The position numbers were made by a program, and so were the translations under genes. A DNA stretch of 64,000 bases. Source: Ruegeria sp. AD91A. GTDB lineage: Bacteria; Pseudomonadota; Alphaproteobacteria; Rhodobacterales; Rhodobacteraceae. Each line of letters begins with the position of its first letter. The stretch's first letter is position 1. The DNA lies in the NCBI RefSeq assembly GCF_003443535.1, contig NZ_CP031946.1:124001-188000 (forward strand). The letters run 5' to 3'. This document shows positions 44,462 through 53,784 of this stretch, one piece after another. The notes beneath the pieces are model-generated. The model worked only from the letters and a program-made list of their open reading frames with translations, was not told the origin of the DNA and made no database searches.

Positions 44462-45274
44462 CTAAGCCGGCTCAATCTCGGCCAACTTCTCAATCAGCTT
44501 ACGGTTCAACTCATCCCCATGCGCCCCGAAATGAATTTCTCGATGAACTGTCGGGCAGATTGCTGCCACGTAACGGGGATCGTCAGGCCCATCATCCGAT
44601 AGCCGCCGGGTATGATGCACCTCAAGATAAGGTCGTCCCGATGGCGTTTGGAATGGCGCTGGTTCTCCGGTTAGTTCACATCTCCCGTTGGCTCGTGCCA
44701 AGACGTAGTCACGAACCGTGGCTGACCTCTTTCGATAAGCGACTCGCGCCTCCCGCCAGTTCTTAGCCCGCTGAGGCTTAGCTGCTTTCTGTGCCGCACT
44801 ACGAAGCCTTTCAATCGGTAATTCTGCCTCGGCTTCATCAGGCTCATCGCGAACGGTCTGCACGTCCGCCGAAGCTCTGACGAGATGAAAGCGGATGCAT
44901 TCACGGTTGTTTCCGTCAGTGTCTAGACCTTTGAATGTGTCCCACGATTGGCACGCAAATCGCCCAATGAAACGAACAGGAAGCCCTTTCCCTAGGGCCT
45001 CGAATAGTAGTAGGCCCCTTCCGTTGATGTCATGGTCTCGGATGTGGGCGTTCCCAGCCTTGAACTGCATATCACCCTTTTGACCCTCACCGGTATAGAG
45101 GAAGACGCCCTCGTGCTGCCAACCATCTTCATAGCCGTGCTGTTCGCCACTCTTGCCGGTGAAGATGAATACAAATTGGCTGTCCTTTGGCGTCGAGATG
45201 CCGCCCTGTCGCTGCCCGCCGAAGACGTCGTGAATGTCTTTAGCGCGCGAGTATTCCACTCCTTCAATAAACAT
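44462..45274 (-). CDS. McrA-like HNH endonuclease with N-terminal SRA-like domain
   Basis: This 270-residue protein has an N-terminal domain with FGGQRQGGISTP, HGYEDGWQHEGVFLYTGEGQ and a GNAHIRDH block. These follow the SRA-like domain of ScoMcrA-type nucleases that read modified cytosine. The C-terminal HNH domain shows CELTGEPAPF (one Cys), LEVHHTRRLSDDG, and ICPTVHREIHFG; the second Cys of the usual CxxC pairs is replaced by T or V, so structural zinc may be absent. ATG 45274 follows AGGTGGGG. It converges on the giant helicase gene. A modification-dependent (type IV) restriction enzyme is the best guess. Confidence 0.75.
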   Translation of the reverse strand: MFIEGVEYSRAKDIHDVFGGQRQGGISTPKDSQFVFIFTGKSGEQHGYEDGWQHEGVFLYTGEGQKGDMQFKAGNAHIRDHDINGRGLLLFEALGKGLPVRFIGRFACQSWDTFKGLDTDGNNRECIRFHLVRASADVQTVRDEPDEAEAELPIERLRSAAQKAAKPQRAKNWREARVAYRKRSATVRDYVLARANGRCELTGEPAPFQTPSGRPYLEVHHTRRLSDDGPDDPRYVAAICPTVHREIHFGAHGDELNRKLIEKLAEIEPA

Positions 45275-45303
45275 GTCGCCCCCCACCTGGATCACTATCC
45301 GGT

Positions 45304-45343
45304 TTAGACAAGATCACACCCCACTTAGACAAGATCACACCCC
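45304..45343. repeat. Two tandem copies of a 19-bp sequence
   Basis: TTAGACAAGATCACACCCC occurs at 45304-45322 and again at 45325-45343, a 21-bp period, about 30 bp upstream of the HNH gene start. It could be a regulatory repeat for that gene or part of the island end. Confidence 0.75.
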
Positions 45344-45571
45344 GCGAAAGCCCCGTGTTTGTCGATCTCCAAATTGCAGCCTGCTATGGGCCCTCCCTTA
45401 GAGAGGGTGGCCCTTGCGAAAAAAACTTGCTCCAGACAATATTGGTGCCTCGCAGGTATCCACGTGACCGGCTGAGAGGGTGCCAGGGGGTGGGGTCACC
45501 AGATAGATGCAGCCCGTACCTGAATTGCCGCCTCTAGCGACTAAGTCGCCAACGGTTTGCTAAAACAAGTG

Positions 45572-45594
45572 CGGTGGTCGCCATGTGGTCGCCA
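45572..45594. repeat. Putative integrase arm-type site, right
   Basis: These 23 bp are identical to 1313-1335 and again contain GTGGTCGCCA twice. They lie 45 bp inside the right core repeat. A partial third copy (AGTCGCCAA) is at 45544-45552. The 365-bp gap 45275-45640 otherwise shows only the tandem repeat and no gene. Confidence 0.6.
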
Positions 45595-45639
45595 ACCCCT
45601 TGTGGGGCCAAGTCAAAAACCTCGTAAGGCGCTGATTTT

Positions 45640-45715
<76 letters not shown>

Positions 45716-45798
45716 GCTGTGGGCGGGTGATTAGACTCAAACGAAACGCGGCGCAAGGGTGTCTGGACGGTTTTTTTCGCCTCCTGTAGAGAAAGATC

Positions 45799-45954
45799 AT
45801 GACGGAAAAAAATTCACCCAAAAAACAAGGCAAATCCGGGGATGCGCGCGAAGAGCGGCTGAAAGCGGCGTTGAAGGCCAATATGGCGCGGCGCAAGGCG
45901 CAAGCCAAGGCGCGGGCGGCCTCCGGGGACAAACCTGACAAGGACGAGGGATAA
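45799..45954 (+). CDS. Small basic conserved protein upstream of murA
   Basis: This 51-residue, Lys/Arg/Ala-rich protein reads EERLKAALKANMARRKAQAK in its core and is predicted to be one charged helix. It ends 6 bases before murA. I recognise no function. Its place beside murA and the good codon pattern support a real small gene. Confidence 0.6.
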   Translation: MTEKNSPKKQGKSGDAREERLKAALKANMARRKAQAKARAASGDKPDKDEG

Positions 45955-45960
45955 GAGCAG

Positions 45961-47229
45961 ATGGATTCGATTCTGGTGACGGGCAACGGCCCGCTGAACG
46001 GTCAAATACCGATTGCGGGGGCCAAGAACGCGTGTCTGACACTGATGCCTGCGACTTTGCTGAGCGAAGAACCGCTGACGCTGACCAACGCGCCACGCCT
46101 CAGCGACATCAAGACCATGACGGCTCTGCTGCAATCGCTGGGGGCCGAGGTGTCGTCGCTGCAGGATGGTCAGGTGATCGCGATGTCGAGCCACAACCTG
46201 ACCAGCCAAACGGCAGATTATGACATCGTGCGCAAGATGCGTGCTTCGAATCTGGTGCTGGGTCCTTTGCTTGCGCGATTTGGACAAGCGGTCGTTTCTC
46301 TGCCCGGTGGCTGCGCGATCGGAGCCCGTCCGATGGACCTGCACATGGAGGGGCTTGAAGCGCTGGGTGCCGAGATCGAGCTGAAGGACGGTTATCTACA
46401 CGCCAGGGCTCCGGGTGGGCTGAAAGGCGCGGTGCATGAGATGCGCTTTGCCTCAGTCGGGGCCACTGAAAACATCGTCATGGCGGCAACGCTGGCCAAG
46501 GGCACCACGGTTCTGAAGAACGCGGCGCGCGAGCCCGAGATTGTCGATCTGGTCGAATGCCTGCGAAAGATGGGTGCACAGATTTCAGGTGAGGGCAGCT
46601 CGACCATAGAAATTCATGGCGTCGACCGGCTGCACGGTGCCACACATCAGGTTGTCACCGACCGGATTGAACTGGGCACCTATATGCTGGCCCCGGCGAT
46701 TTGCGGCGGCGAGGTCGAGCTGCTGGGCGGGCGCATGTCGCTGGTCGACTCCTTTGCCGCCAAACTCGACGCGGCGGGTGTCAGTGTCACCGAAACCCAA
46801 AACGGCTTGAAAGTGGCCCGCAAGAATGGCCGCGTGCAAGCCGTGGATGTGGTTACGGAACCTTTCCCGGGTTTCCCGACCGACCTGCAGGCGCAGATGA
46901 TGGCGCTGATGTGCACCGCCGAAGGAGTTTCGGTTTTGGAAGAACGTATTTTCGAAAACCGTTTCATGCATGCCCCGGAACTTGTGCGCATGGGCGCGAA
47001 TATCGAAGTGCATGGCGGCACCGCCACCGTCACGGGTGTCGAAACGCTGAAAGGCGCCCGGGTGATGGCGACAGATCTGCGGGCTTCGGTGTCGCTGATC
47101 CTTGCCGGATTGGCGGCTGAAGGCGAGACAACGGTAAGCCGGGTCTATCATTTGGACCGCGGATATGAGCATGTGGTGCGCAAGCTGGAAGGCGTGGGTG
47201 CAAAAATCGAACGGATCAAGGGCGAATGA
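45961..47229 (+). CDS. murA: UDP-N-acetylglucosamine 1-carboxyvinyltransferase
   Basis: This 422-residue cytoplasmic enzyme transfers enolpyruvate from PEP to UDP-GlcNAc, the first committed step of peptidoglycan synthesis. It begins with [19 protein letters not shown], has [18 protein letters not shown] near residue 90 and the catalytic Cys in [14 protein letters not shown] near 115, and ends with the usual [12 protein letters not shown]. Length is normal. It overlaps the DUF2948 gene by four bases. Confidence 0.97.
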   Translation: MDSILVTGNGPLNGQIPIAGAKNACLTLMPATLLSEEPLTLTNAPRLSDIKTMTALLQSLGAEVSSLQDGQVIAMSSHNLTSQTADYDIVRKMRASNLVLGPLLARFGQAVVSLPGGCAIGARPMDLHMEGLEALGAEIELKDGYLHARAPGGLKGAVHEMRFASVGATENIVMAATLAKGTTVLKNAAREPEIVDLVECLRKMGAQISGEGSSTIEIHGVDRLHGATHQVVTDRIELGTYMLAPAICGGEVELLGGRMSLVDSFAAKLDAAGVSVTETQNGLKVARKNGRVQAVDVVTEPFPGFPTDLQAQMMALMCTAEGVSVLEERIFENRFMHAPELVRMGANIEVHGGTATVTGVETLKGARVMATDLRASVSLILAGLAAEGETTVSRVYHLDRGYEHVVRKLEGVGAKIERIKGE

Positions 47230-47702
47230 CGGACGCAAGTTTTGAAGACGGGCGCGAAGCCCCGCTGAATCTGTGGGCCGAGGATGCAGATGACCTGAAG
47301 GTGATCTCGACCCTAGCCCAGGACGCGGTTTTTCCTGTGACCGAGATGAAATGGCAACCGTCGAAGCGCCGCTTCGGCTTGTTGCTGAATCGCTTTCGCT
47401 GGGAAGACAAGGATGCCGCCGCCCGTCGTGACCGCCCGTTTGAACGGGTGCAGTCGGTTCTGGTCTTCGATTCCGTTCTGTCCGTGGCCAGTCAGGGCAT
47501 TGATCGCGGCGAGAAGGACATGGTCATGTCCCTGCTGTCCGTCGAATTCGAACCCGGCGAGGATGGCGCGGGCCAGGTCTTGCTGACACTGGCGGGTGAT
47601 GGCGCGATCCGCCTGACGGTCGAGGCGTTGGAAGCCACGCTAAAAGACGTCACGCGCCCGTATCAGGCCCCATCCGGCCGGGCCCCGCAACACCCCGAAT
47701 AG
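47226..47702 (+). CDS. DUF2948-family protein
   Basis: This 158-residue cytoplasmic protein has [20 protein letters not shown] and [13 protein letters not shown], then EGALRLTVE-like (here [14 protein letters not shown]) and a Pro-rich tail. This is the DUF2948 pattern found next to murA and hisD in Rhodobacterales. The function is unknown. It starts inside the murA stop codon. Confidence 0.85.
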   Translation: MTDASFEDGREAPLNLWAEDADDLKVISTLAQDAVFPVTEMKWQPSKRRFGLLLNRFRWEDKDAAARRDRPFERVQSVLVFDSVLSVASQGIDRGEKDMVMSLLSVEFEPGEDGAGQVLLTLAGDGAIRLTVEALEATLKDVTRPYQAPSGRAPQHPE

Positions 47703-48224
47703 ATGCAAAACAAGCGTGGCATTTCTCAGGCGTTTTTGAAGGTGCACGATGGCATCGTATTGCGCCCGGCCACGGTATTCGATGTGTTTGACGTAAGCCG
47801 CGTGCTGATCCGGTCGATCACTCAGCTTTGCGTGGCCGATCACAACAACGATCCCGACTATCTAAAACAGTGGACCGCGAACAAAGACCCGGCGACCATC
47901 CGGGGCTGGTTCAAGCCGGGATCCCAGATCTGGCTGGCCGAGCGTGAAGGGCAGGTGGCTGCGGTCGGAGGATTGTTCGAAACCGGCAAGATCACCTTGC
48001 TCTATGTTGACCCGGATCACGTGGGCAGCGGGGTGGGGGCCGCACTGCTCAACCGGCTGGAGCGGCAACTGGTCGCGTGCGGCTGTTCCGAGGCGCATCT
48101 TGATGGCACCCGGACTGCGCGCGAGTTCTATCTGCGCCACGGCTGGCAGGTCACGGGGCAATGCAGTGACCGTCAGGACCTGTCCTGCTTTGCCATGCGC
48201 AAATCGCTGCACCCCGCGGGCTGA
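47703..48224 (+). CDS. GNAT-family N-acetyltransferase
   Basis: This 173-residue acetyltransferase has the acetyl-CoA segment LLYVDPDHVGSGVGAALLNRLE near residue 100 and a C-terminal AREFYLRHGWQVTG. The substrate is unknown. The ATG follows the previous stop directly, which indicates coupling. Confidence 0.85.
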   Translation: MQNKRGISQAFLKVHDGIVLRPATVFDVFDVSRVLIRSITQLCVADHNNDPDYLKQWTANKDPATIRGWFKPGSQIWLAEREGQVAAVGGLFETGKITLLYVDPDHVGSGVGAALLNRLERQLVACGCSEAHLDGTRTAREFYLRHGWQVTGQCSDRQDLSCFAMRKSLHPAG

Positions 48225-48285
48225 GGGTTGAGGCCGCGCCCCGTGGGCGATATGTCCCGTGGCGCAACGCCCGGAGTGCCAGACC

Positions 48286-49587
48286 ATGCCCGTTTTCCTC
48301 GACGCCACATCGCCCGATTTCGAAGCCGCCTTCCAGACCCTTCTGTCTGCCAAGCGCGAAGACAGTCCGGATGTGGATGCAGTTGTGGCGCAGATCATCG
48401 ACGATGTACGCAACCGGGGCGACGCGGCAGTCATCGAACTGACCGCGAAATTCGACCGGCTGGAGCTGACGCCCGAAACGCTGGCCTTCAGCGCGCAGGA
48501 GATTTCAGATGCGGTGGCGCAAGTCGGGTCCGAAAACCGCGCGGCGCTGGAGCTGGCCGCCGGCCGGATCCGGGCCTATCACGAACGGCAGATGCCCGAG
48601 GATCACCAATGGACTGACGCGGCGGGCGCAACGCTGGGCTGGCGCTGGTCTGCGGTCTCTGCTGCGGGGTTGTATGTGCCCGGCGGGCTGGCCTCTTACC
48701 CGTCCTCGGTTTTGATGAATGCCATTCCGGCCAAGGTGGCGGGCGTGGACCGGCTAGCCATCGTGGTGCCCACGCCGGACGGGAAGGTGAATCCGCTGGT
48801 GCTGCTGGCGGCACAATTGTCGGGCGTGGACGAAGTGTATCGCATCGGCGGAGCGCAGGCCGTGGCGGCGCTGGCCTATGGCACCGACACCATCGCACCG
48901 GTCGACAAGATCACCGGCCCGGGCAATGCCTTTGTGGCGGCAGCCAAGCGGCGCGTCTTTGGCAAGGTCGGCATCGACATGATTGCGGGCCCCTCGGAAA
49001 TCCTGGTCATTGCCGACAAGGACAATGACCCGGACTGGATCGCACTGGACCTGCTCAGCCAGGCCGAACATGATGAAAGCGCGCAATCGATCCTGATCAC
49101 CGACGACGCCGCATTTGGCCACAGCGTTGCCAAGGCTGTCGAAAAGCGCCTCGAAACCCTGCAACGCCGCGTCATCGCCGGGGCCAGCTGGCGCGACTTT
49201 GGCGCCATCATCACAGTACGCGATCTGGACGAGGCCGCGGCGCTTTCCAACCGTATCGCCCCGGAGCATCTGGAGCTTTGCGTCGCGGACCCGGTCGCGC
49301 TGAGCGAAAAGACCATCCACGCCGGGGCAATCTTTCTGGGCCAATACACCCCCGAAGCCATCGGTGATTATGTCGGCGGCCCCAACCACGTGCTTCCAAC
49401 GGCCCGTTCTGCCCGGTTCTCGTCCGGGCTCAGCGTGATGGATTTCCTCAAACGCACGACACTCAGCCAAATGACCCCCAAAGCCCTGCGCGCGATCGGT
49501 CCCGCCGCTGAACAGCTGGCGCAATCGGAAAGCCTCGAGGCGCACGGCCTTTCGGTCACGGCGCGCCTGAACCGCCTGAATGGCTGA
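48286..49587 (+). CDS. hisD: Histidinol dehydrogenase
   Basis: This 433-residue zinc enzyme oxidises L-histidinol to L-histidine with two NAD. Clear blocks are YVPGGLASYPSSVLMNAIPA, KITGPGNAFVAAAKR, DMIAGPSEILVIAD, EHDESAQSILITDD and APEHLEL. ATG 48286 with GGAG upstream gives the usual length. The frame extends to 48259 without a better start. Confidence 0.97.
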   Translation: MPVFLDATSPDFEAAFQTLLSAKREDSPDVDAVVAQIIDDVRNRGDAAVIELTAKFDRLELTPETLAFSAQEISDAVAQVGSENRAALELAAGRIRAYHERQMPEDHQWTDAAGATLGWRWSAVSAAGLYVPGGLASYPSSVLMNAIPAKVAGVDRLAIVVPTPDGKVNPLVLLAAQLSGVDEVYRIGGAQAVAALAYGTDTIAPVDKITGPGNAFVAAAKRRVFGKVGIDMIAGPSEILVIADKDNDPDWIALDLLSQAEHDESAQSILITDDAAFGHSVAKAVEKRLETLQRRVIAGASWRDFGAIITVRDLDEAAALSNRIAPEHLELCVADPVALSEKTIHAGAIFLGQYTPEAIGDYVGGPNHVLPTARSARFSSGLSVMDFLKRTTLSQMTPKALRAIGPAAEQLAQSESLEAHGLSVTARLNRLNG

Positions 49588-49685
49588 AATGGCGCAAAGA
49601 CAGGGCATGTATGGCGCTTCTCTGCGTTGCCGATGGAATGCCGTTGTTATAGGTCTGTGCTGACACAAGGATAGTTGCCGTAAAG

Positions 49686-50165
49686 ATGACCCGTATTTCG
49701 CATATCGAACTGGATGACCGAAACCTGCCGCCTCCGACCCCCGAGATCGAGCAGGAACGCAAGGTTGCCATCTATGATCTGCTGGAAGATAACAGCTTTT
49801 CGCTGCCCAAACGGGATGACCGTGTCGCACCTGATGGGCCTTACCACGTGCAGCTGTCGATCCGCGACAAACGGCTGGTCTTTGATATCGAGACGGAAGA
49901 GGCCGAAAAAGCCGCTGAATTTCACCTGTCGCTTGGCCCGTTCCGGCAGGTGGTCAAGGATTATTTCCAGATCTGTGAAAGCTATTTCGACGCGGTCAAG
50001 ACCCTGCCGCCGAGCCAGATCGAGACCATCGACATGGCCCGCCGCGGCATCCACAACGAAGGCAGCCGCGTTCTACAAGAACGGCTGGAGGGAAAAGCAG
50101 AAGTGGATACTGATACGGCCCGACGCCTGTTCACGCTGATCTGCGTGCTACATTTCGGGGGCTGA
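49686..50165 (+). CDS. UPF0262-family protein
   Basis: This 159-residue protein follows the UPF0262 family of alphaproteobacteria throughout: ERKVAIYDLLEDNSF, GPYHVQLSIRDKRLVFDIE and MARRGIHNEGSRVLQERL. The function is unknown. It sits between hisD and the phosphatase gene, its usual place. Confidence 0.9.
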   Translation: MTRISHIELDDRNLPPPTPEIEQERKVAIYDLLEDNSFSLPKRDDRVAPDGPYHVQLSIRDKRLVFDIETEEAEKAAEFHLSLGPFRQVVKDYFQICESYFDAVKTLPPSQIETIDMARRGIHNEGSRVLQERLEGKAEVDTDTARRLFTLICVLHFGG

Positions 50166-50168
50166 CGG

Positions 50169-50621
50169 GTGAAGCCTCTGCCGCAGTCGGTCCTGTTCTG
50201 TTGCGACCATAACTCGGTTCGATCTCCGATGGCCGAGGGGCTGATGAAGAAGTTTTACGGCACGGGCACCTATGTCCAGTCCGCTGGCGTGCACAACGAT
50301 CTGGAAATCGACGGGTTCTGTATCGCGGCATGCCACGAAGTGGGTGTCGAACTGTCCCGCCACCGCTCGCGCTCCTTTGACGAGATGCAGGAATGGGGCG
50401 ACGATCTCAGCTCGTTTGACCTGATCGTGGCGCTGTCACCCGCCAGTCAGCGTCAGGCGCTGGAACTGACCCGGGTTTTTCACCTCGATGTCGATTATTG
50501 GCCAATAATGGACCCTACCGGGATGGGCGAGACCCGCGAACAAAAGCTACATCACTACCGACAGACCCGCGATCAGATCATCAAACATCTGAAAGATCGC
50601 TGGGGCGAACCTACGGAGTGA
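50169..50621 (+). CDS. Low-molecular-weight protein tyrosine phosphatase
   Basis: This 150-residue phosphatase has the phosphate loop C-x5-R in LFCCDHNSVRSPMAEGL at residues 9-25 and the general-acid Asp in WPIMDPTGMG near residue 115. The loop differs from the common CxGNICRS form, but the nucleophile and Arg are kept. The start is GTG at 50169. Confidence 0.87.
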   Translation: MKPLPQSVLFCCDHNSVRSPMAEGLMKKFYGTGTYVQSAGVHNDLEIDGFCIAACHEVGVELSRHRSRSFDEMQEWGDDLSSFDLIVALSPASQRQALELTRVFHLDVDYWPIMDPTGMGETREQKLHHYRQTRDQIIKHLKDRWGEPTE

Positions 50622-50623
50622 CC

Positions 50624-51022
50624 ATGAACCAGACCGTTAAAACCTATTTCGAAGCCTTCAATGCCGGTGACGTGGATGCCATGCTGGCCTGCCTGTCCGA
50701 TGACGTGGCCCATCACGTGAACGAAGGCCAGATCCGCACTGGCAAGGAAAAGTTCGCCGCGTTCTGCGCCCATATGAACCGCTGCTACAAAGAGAACCTG
50801 ACCGACATCATTGTGTTCGAAGCGCAGGGCGGCACCCGCGCGGCGGCTGAGTTTATTGTCAACGGGACTTATCTGGTAACGGACGAAGGCCTGCCTGACG
50901 CGCATGGTCAGACTTACCGCCTGCCTGCCGGGTCGTTCTTTGACCTCAAAGACGGCAAGATCACCCGCGTCACCACGTTCTACAATCTTGCCGACTGGAC
51001 CAATCAGGTCTCGAATGGCTAA
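50624..51022 (+). CDS. SnoaL/NTF2-like protein
   Basis: This 132-residue single-domain protein has the NTF2-like cone: TYFEAFNAGDVDAMLACLSDD, then FCAHMNRCYKENL and a C-terminal FFDLKDGKITRVTTFYNLADW. Such proteins are isomerases, dehydratases or binding proteins; no substrate can be given. It starts two bases after the phosphatase stop and overlaps the next gene. Confidence 0.83.
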   Translation: MNQTVKTYFEAFNAGDVDAMLACLSDDVAHHVNEGQIRTGKEKFAAFCAHMNRCYKENLTDIIVFEAQGGTRAAAEFIVNGTYLVTDEGLPDAHGQTYRLPAGSFFDLKDGKITRVTTFYNLADWTNQVSNG

Positions 51023-51608
51023 GGTCACCGTCGTCCGCCCCCTGACAGGTGAGGCGCTGGAGCCCGCTCTGGATGACGTTGCCCGCCTGCGGATCAAGGT
51101 GTTTCATGACTGGCCGTATCTCTATGACGGCGACCTCGAATATGAGCGGAAATACCTGCAATCCTACCGCGACAGCGACAAGGCCATTGTGGTCGGCGCC
51201 TTCGACAAGGACAGCCTGATCGGTGCGTCAACCGGCGCGCCCCTGATCGACCACGCCGAAGATTTCGCTGCGGCCTTCGAGGGCAGAGGCCTTGATCTGA
51301 ACGACATATTCTATTGCGCGGAATCGGTGCTGTTGCCCGAGTACAGGGGGCAGGGTGTCGGTCACAGGTTCTTCGACGAACGCGAGGCCCACGCCCGCAC
51401 GCTGGGCTTCACCAAATGCGCCTTCTGCGGTGTGCAACGCCCCGCCGATCACCCGATGCGGCCCAACAATTACCGCCCGCTGGACTCTTTCTGGCGCGCA
51501 CGAGGATATGCGCCTTTGCCCGGCGCGATCGCGCAGTTTTCGTGGAAAGACATCGGGGAAGAGGGTGAGACGCTGAAGCCGTTGCAGTTCTGGATCCGGG
51601 ATCTCTGA
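51015..51608 (+). CDS. GNAT-family acetyltransferase
   Basis: This 197-residue protein has the acetyl-CoA loop VLLPEYRGQGVGHRFFDEREAH at about 105-125 and a C-terminal WRARGYAPLPG. The N-terminus (RLRIKVFHDWPYLYDGDLEYE) is typical of one Rhodobacterales subgroup. The start overlaps the NTF2-like stop by eight bases. Substrate unknown. Confidence 0.83.
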   Translation: MAKVTVVRPLTGEALEPALDDVARLRIKVFHDWPYLYDGDLEYERKYLQSYRDSDKAIVVGAFDKDSLIGASTGAPLIDHAEDFAAAFEGRGLDLNDIFYCAESVLLPEYRGQGVGHRFFDEREAHARTLGFTKCAFCGVQRPADHPMRPNNYRPLDSFWRARGYAPLPGAIAQFSWKDIGEEGETLKPLQFWIRDL

Positions 51609-51671
51609 ACGCCAAGCGCAGAAAAAAACCTCGAATCGTGGTATTGATAGGTTTTCTGTGGGGGAAGTGCA

Positions 51672-51941
51672 ATGAAACGCTATGTTATCGAACGCGATCT
51701 TCCGGGTGTCGGTTCCATGTCCGGTGAGGAACTGTGCGGCGCATCTGCGAAGTCGAACGAAGCGCTGGCTCAAATACCCGGCGTGCAGTGGGAGCATTCC
51801 TATGTTGCCGGTGACAAGACCTTTTGCATCTATCTGGCCGAGAGTGAGGACGCGATCCACAAGCACGCCGAGCTCAGCGGGTTTCCGGCCAACACGATCA
51901 CCGAAGTTACCACGATCATCGATCCGACGACCGCAGGGTAA
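51672..51941 (+). CDS. DUF4242 (nickel-binding-like) small protein
   Basis: This 89-residue ferredoxin-like-fold protein begins MKRYVIERDLPGVG and continues WEHSYVAGDKTFCIYLAESED and IHKHAELSGFPANTITEV. It fits DUF4242, where one characterised member binds nickel through His residues of this region. The role here is unknown. Confidence 0.83.
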   Translation: MKRYVIERDLPGVGSMSGEELCGASAKSNEALAQIPGVQWEHSYVAGDKTFCIYLAESEDAIHKHAELSGFPANTITEVTTIIDPTTAG

Positions 51942-52008
51942 TTGGGCTGTACTCCGGTCTGTGTCCCCGACTAAGGTCATGCGAATTTGATCGCACGGGG
52001 ACGCTGCC

Positions 52009-52884
52009 ATGAAAGTCGCAACCGCCGCTTATAACCTCGACTGGCTCGACAGCTGGGCACAATACGAAGATAAGCTGAACCGCTGGGTGTCCCAGGCCGC
52101 AGGGCAGGGGGCCGAATTGCTGGTCTTTCCTGAATACGGCGCGATGGAGCTCTCGACCCTGGACGGCGCCGAGGTTGCCGGTGATCTGGAGCGTTCGATC
52201 CGGGCCGTCTCAGACCGGATGGAAGATGTACAAAACCTGCACACCCGCCTCGCCAGGGCGTACAAAACCTACATTCTGGGCGCATCTGCTCCGGTTGTGG
52301 ATGGTCCCGGTCGTCCGGTGAACCGCGCCGCATTCTACGCACCGGATGGCAGTTGCGATCATCAGGACAAACAGATCATGACCCGGTTCGAACGCGAGCA
52401 ATGGGCCATTGCACCCGGCGGTCCGCTGAAACTCTTTGACACAGCGCTGGGCAAAATCGGTGTTTTGATCTGTTATGACAGCGAGTTTCCCCTGCTGGGC
52501 CGCGCGCTGAGTGAGGCAGACCTGATCCTTGTCCCGTCCTGTACCGAAGCGCTTTCGGGCTACTGGCGCGTGCGGATAGGCGCGATGTCAAGAGCGTTGG
52601 AAAATCAATGCGTTACAGTTATGGCTTCGCTGGTCGGAAACAACGAGTGGTCCGAGGCGGTGGATATGAACACCGGGGCCGGAGGCGTCTTTGGCCCACC
52701 CGACAAAGGGTTCCCGGCCACCGGTGTCCTGGCCGAAGGCACGCTGAACCAACCCGGCTGGACCTATGCGGATGTCGACCTGTCAGCCATCGCTGAGGTT
52801 CGCGCCGACGGCCACGTGCTGAACCGAACCCATTGGCAAGAACAGGCCCCCCGAGTCGAATCGGTCACAATATCCGCCCTTTAG
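52009..52884 (+). CDS. Carbon-nitrogen hydrolase (nitrilase superfamily)
   Basis: This 291-residue amidase-like enzyme shows the Glu-Lys-Cys triad: Glu in LLVFPEYGAMEL, Lys in QDKQIMTRFERE and Cys in GVLICYDSEFP. The C-terminal half keeps the usual VPSCTEALSGYWRVRIGA segment. It probably hydrolyses a small amide; the substrate is unknown. A free-standing gene just before infA. Confidence 0.88.
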   Translation: MKVATAAYNLDWLDSWAQYEDKLNRWVSQAAGQGAELLVFPEYGAMELSTLDGAEVAGDLERSIRAVSDRMEDVQNLHTRLARAYKTYILGASAPVVDGPGRPVNRAAFYAPDGSCDHQDKQIMTRFEREQWAIAPGGPLKLFDTALGKIGVLICYDSEFPLLGRALSEADLILVPSCTEALSGYWRVRIGAMSRALENQCVTVMASLVGNNEWSEAVDMNTGAGGVFGPPDKGFPATGVLAEGTLNQPGWTYADVDLSAIAEVRADGHVLNRTHWQEQAPRVESVTISAL

Positions 52885-52975
52885 GCGATTCCGCCCTTGA
52901 AATAAGGCCAGAATAGGCTCATTTAAGCGCACATCCCCGCAGATTCTGCGGGTGCAACGTAATGATGGAGACAAC

Positions 52976-53194
52976 ATGGCCAAGGAAGATACGCTCGAAT
53001 TTCCCGGTGTCGTGAAGGAACTCCTGCCTAATGCGACGTTTCGGGTCGAGCTGGAAAACGGCCATGAGATCATCGCACATACAGCAGGCAAGATGCGCAA
53101 GAACCGCATCCGTGTTCTGGCCGGCGACAAGGTTCAGGTCGAGATGACCCCATATGATCTGACCAAGGGTCGGATCAACTACCGCTTCAAGTAA
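52976..53194 (+). CDS. infA: Translation initiation factor IF-1
   Basis: This 72-residue OB-fold protein binds the ribosomal A site during initiation. It reads [20 protein letters not shown] with [20 protein letters not shown] and a C-terminal [13 protein letters not shown], which is the normal form and length. ATG 52976 is preceded by GGAGA; the longer frame from 52952 is not needed. Confidence 0.97.
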   Translation: MAKEDTLEFPGVVKELLPNATFRVELENGHEIIAHTAGKMRKNRIRVLAGDKVQVEMTPYDLTKGRINYRFK

Positions 53195-53205
53195 CGCCTG
53201 CCGCA

Positions 53206-53784
53206 ATGGCGTTTATTCTCGGATCGGGCAGCCCAAGACGGCTGGACCTGCTGGCTCAGCTTGGCGTGCAGCCCGACGCCATCCGCCCACCTGACATCGA
53301 TGAAACGCCCTTGAAGGGCGAGCTTCCGATTCCGTATTGCAACCGCATCACGCGTCAAAAAGTGCAGGCGGTTCAGTCGGATAGAGACGACGTTACCCTC
53401 TGTGCAGATACCACCGTGGCCTTGGGGCGCCGGATACTGGGAAAACCCGAGGACGCGGGACAGGCGGCGGAATTTCTGCATTCCCTGTCTGGTCGCCGTC
53501 ACCGCGTGATCACTTCGGTTGCGGTCCGGCGCGGAGACCGTGTGCTACAGCGTGATGTCGTCTCACAGGTCAAGGTCAAACGCCTGTCGGATGTCGAGAT
53601 AAACGCCTATCTGGCGACCGGAGACTGGCGCGGCAAGGCAGGCGCCTATGCCATTCAGGGTCCCGCAGGGGCTTTCATTCCATGGATTTCGGGGTCGTTT
53701 ACCGGCATCGTCGGTCTGCCCCTGTCCGAGACCGCGGCCTTGCTGCAAGGCATCGGCTATCCACTGTATCGCGAGGCATCATGA
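53206..53784 (+). CDS. Maf-family nucleotide pyrophosphatase
   Basis: This 192-residue protein has the Maf signature [17 protein letters not shown] at the N-terminus, [19 protein letters not shown] near 65 and [27 protein letters not shown] (shown here in parts) in the last third. Maf proteins hydrolyse non-canonical or modified nucleoside triphosphates. It lies between infA and the RNase E/G-like gene and overlaps the latter by four bases. Confidence 0.92.
   Translation: MAFILGSGSPRRLDLLAQLGVQPDAIRPPDIDETPLKGELPIPYCNRITRQKVQAVQSDRDDVTLCADTTVALGRRILGKPEDAGQAAEFLHSLSGRRHRVITSVAVRRGDRVLQRDVVSQVKVKRLSDVEINAYLATGDWRGKAGAYAIQGPAGAFIPWISGSFTGIVGLPLSETAALLQGIGYPLYREAS

Noticed and set aside
48754..49830. 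358-codon minus frame
   Set aside because: Antisense to hisD, a complete housekeeping gene.
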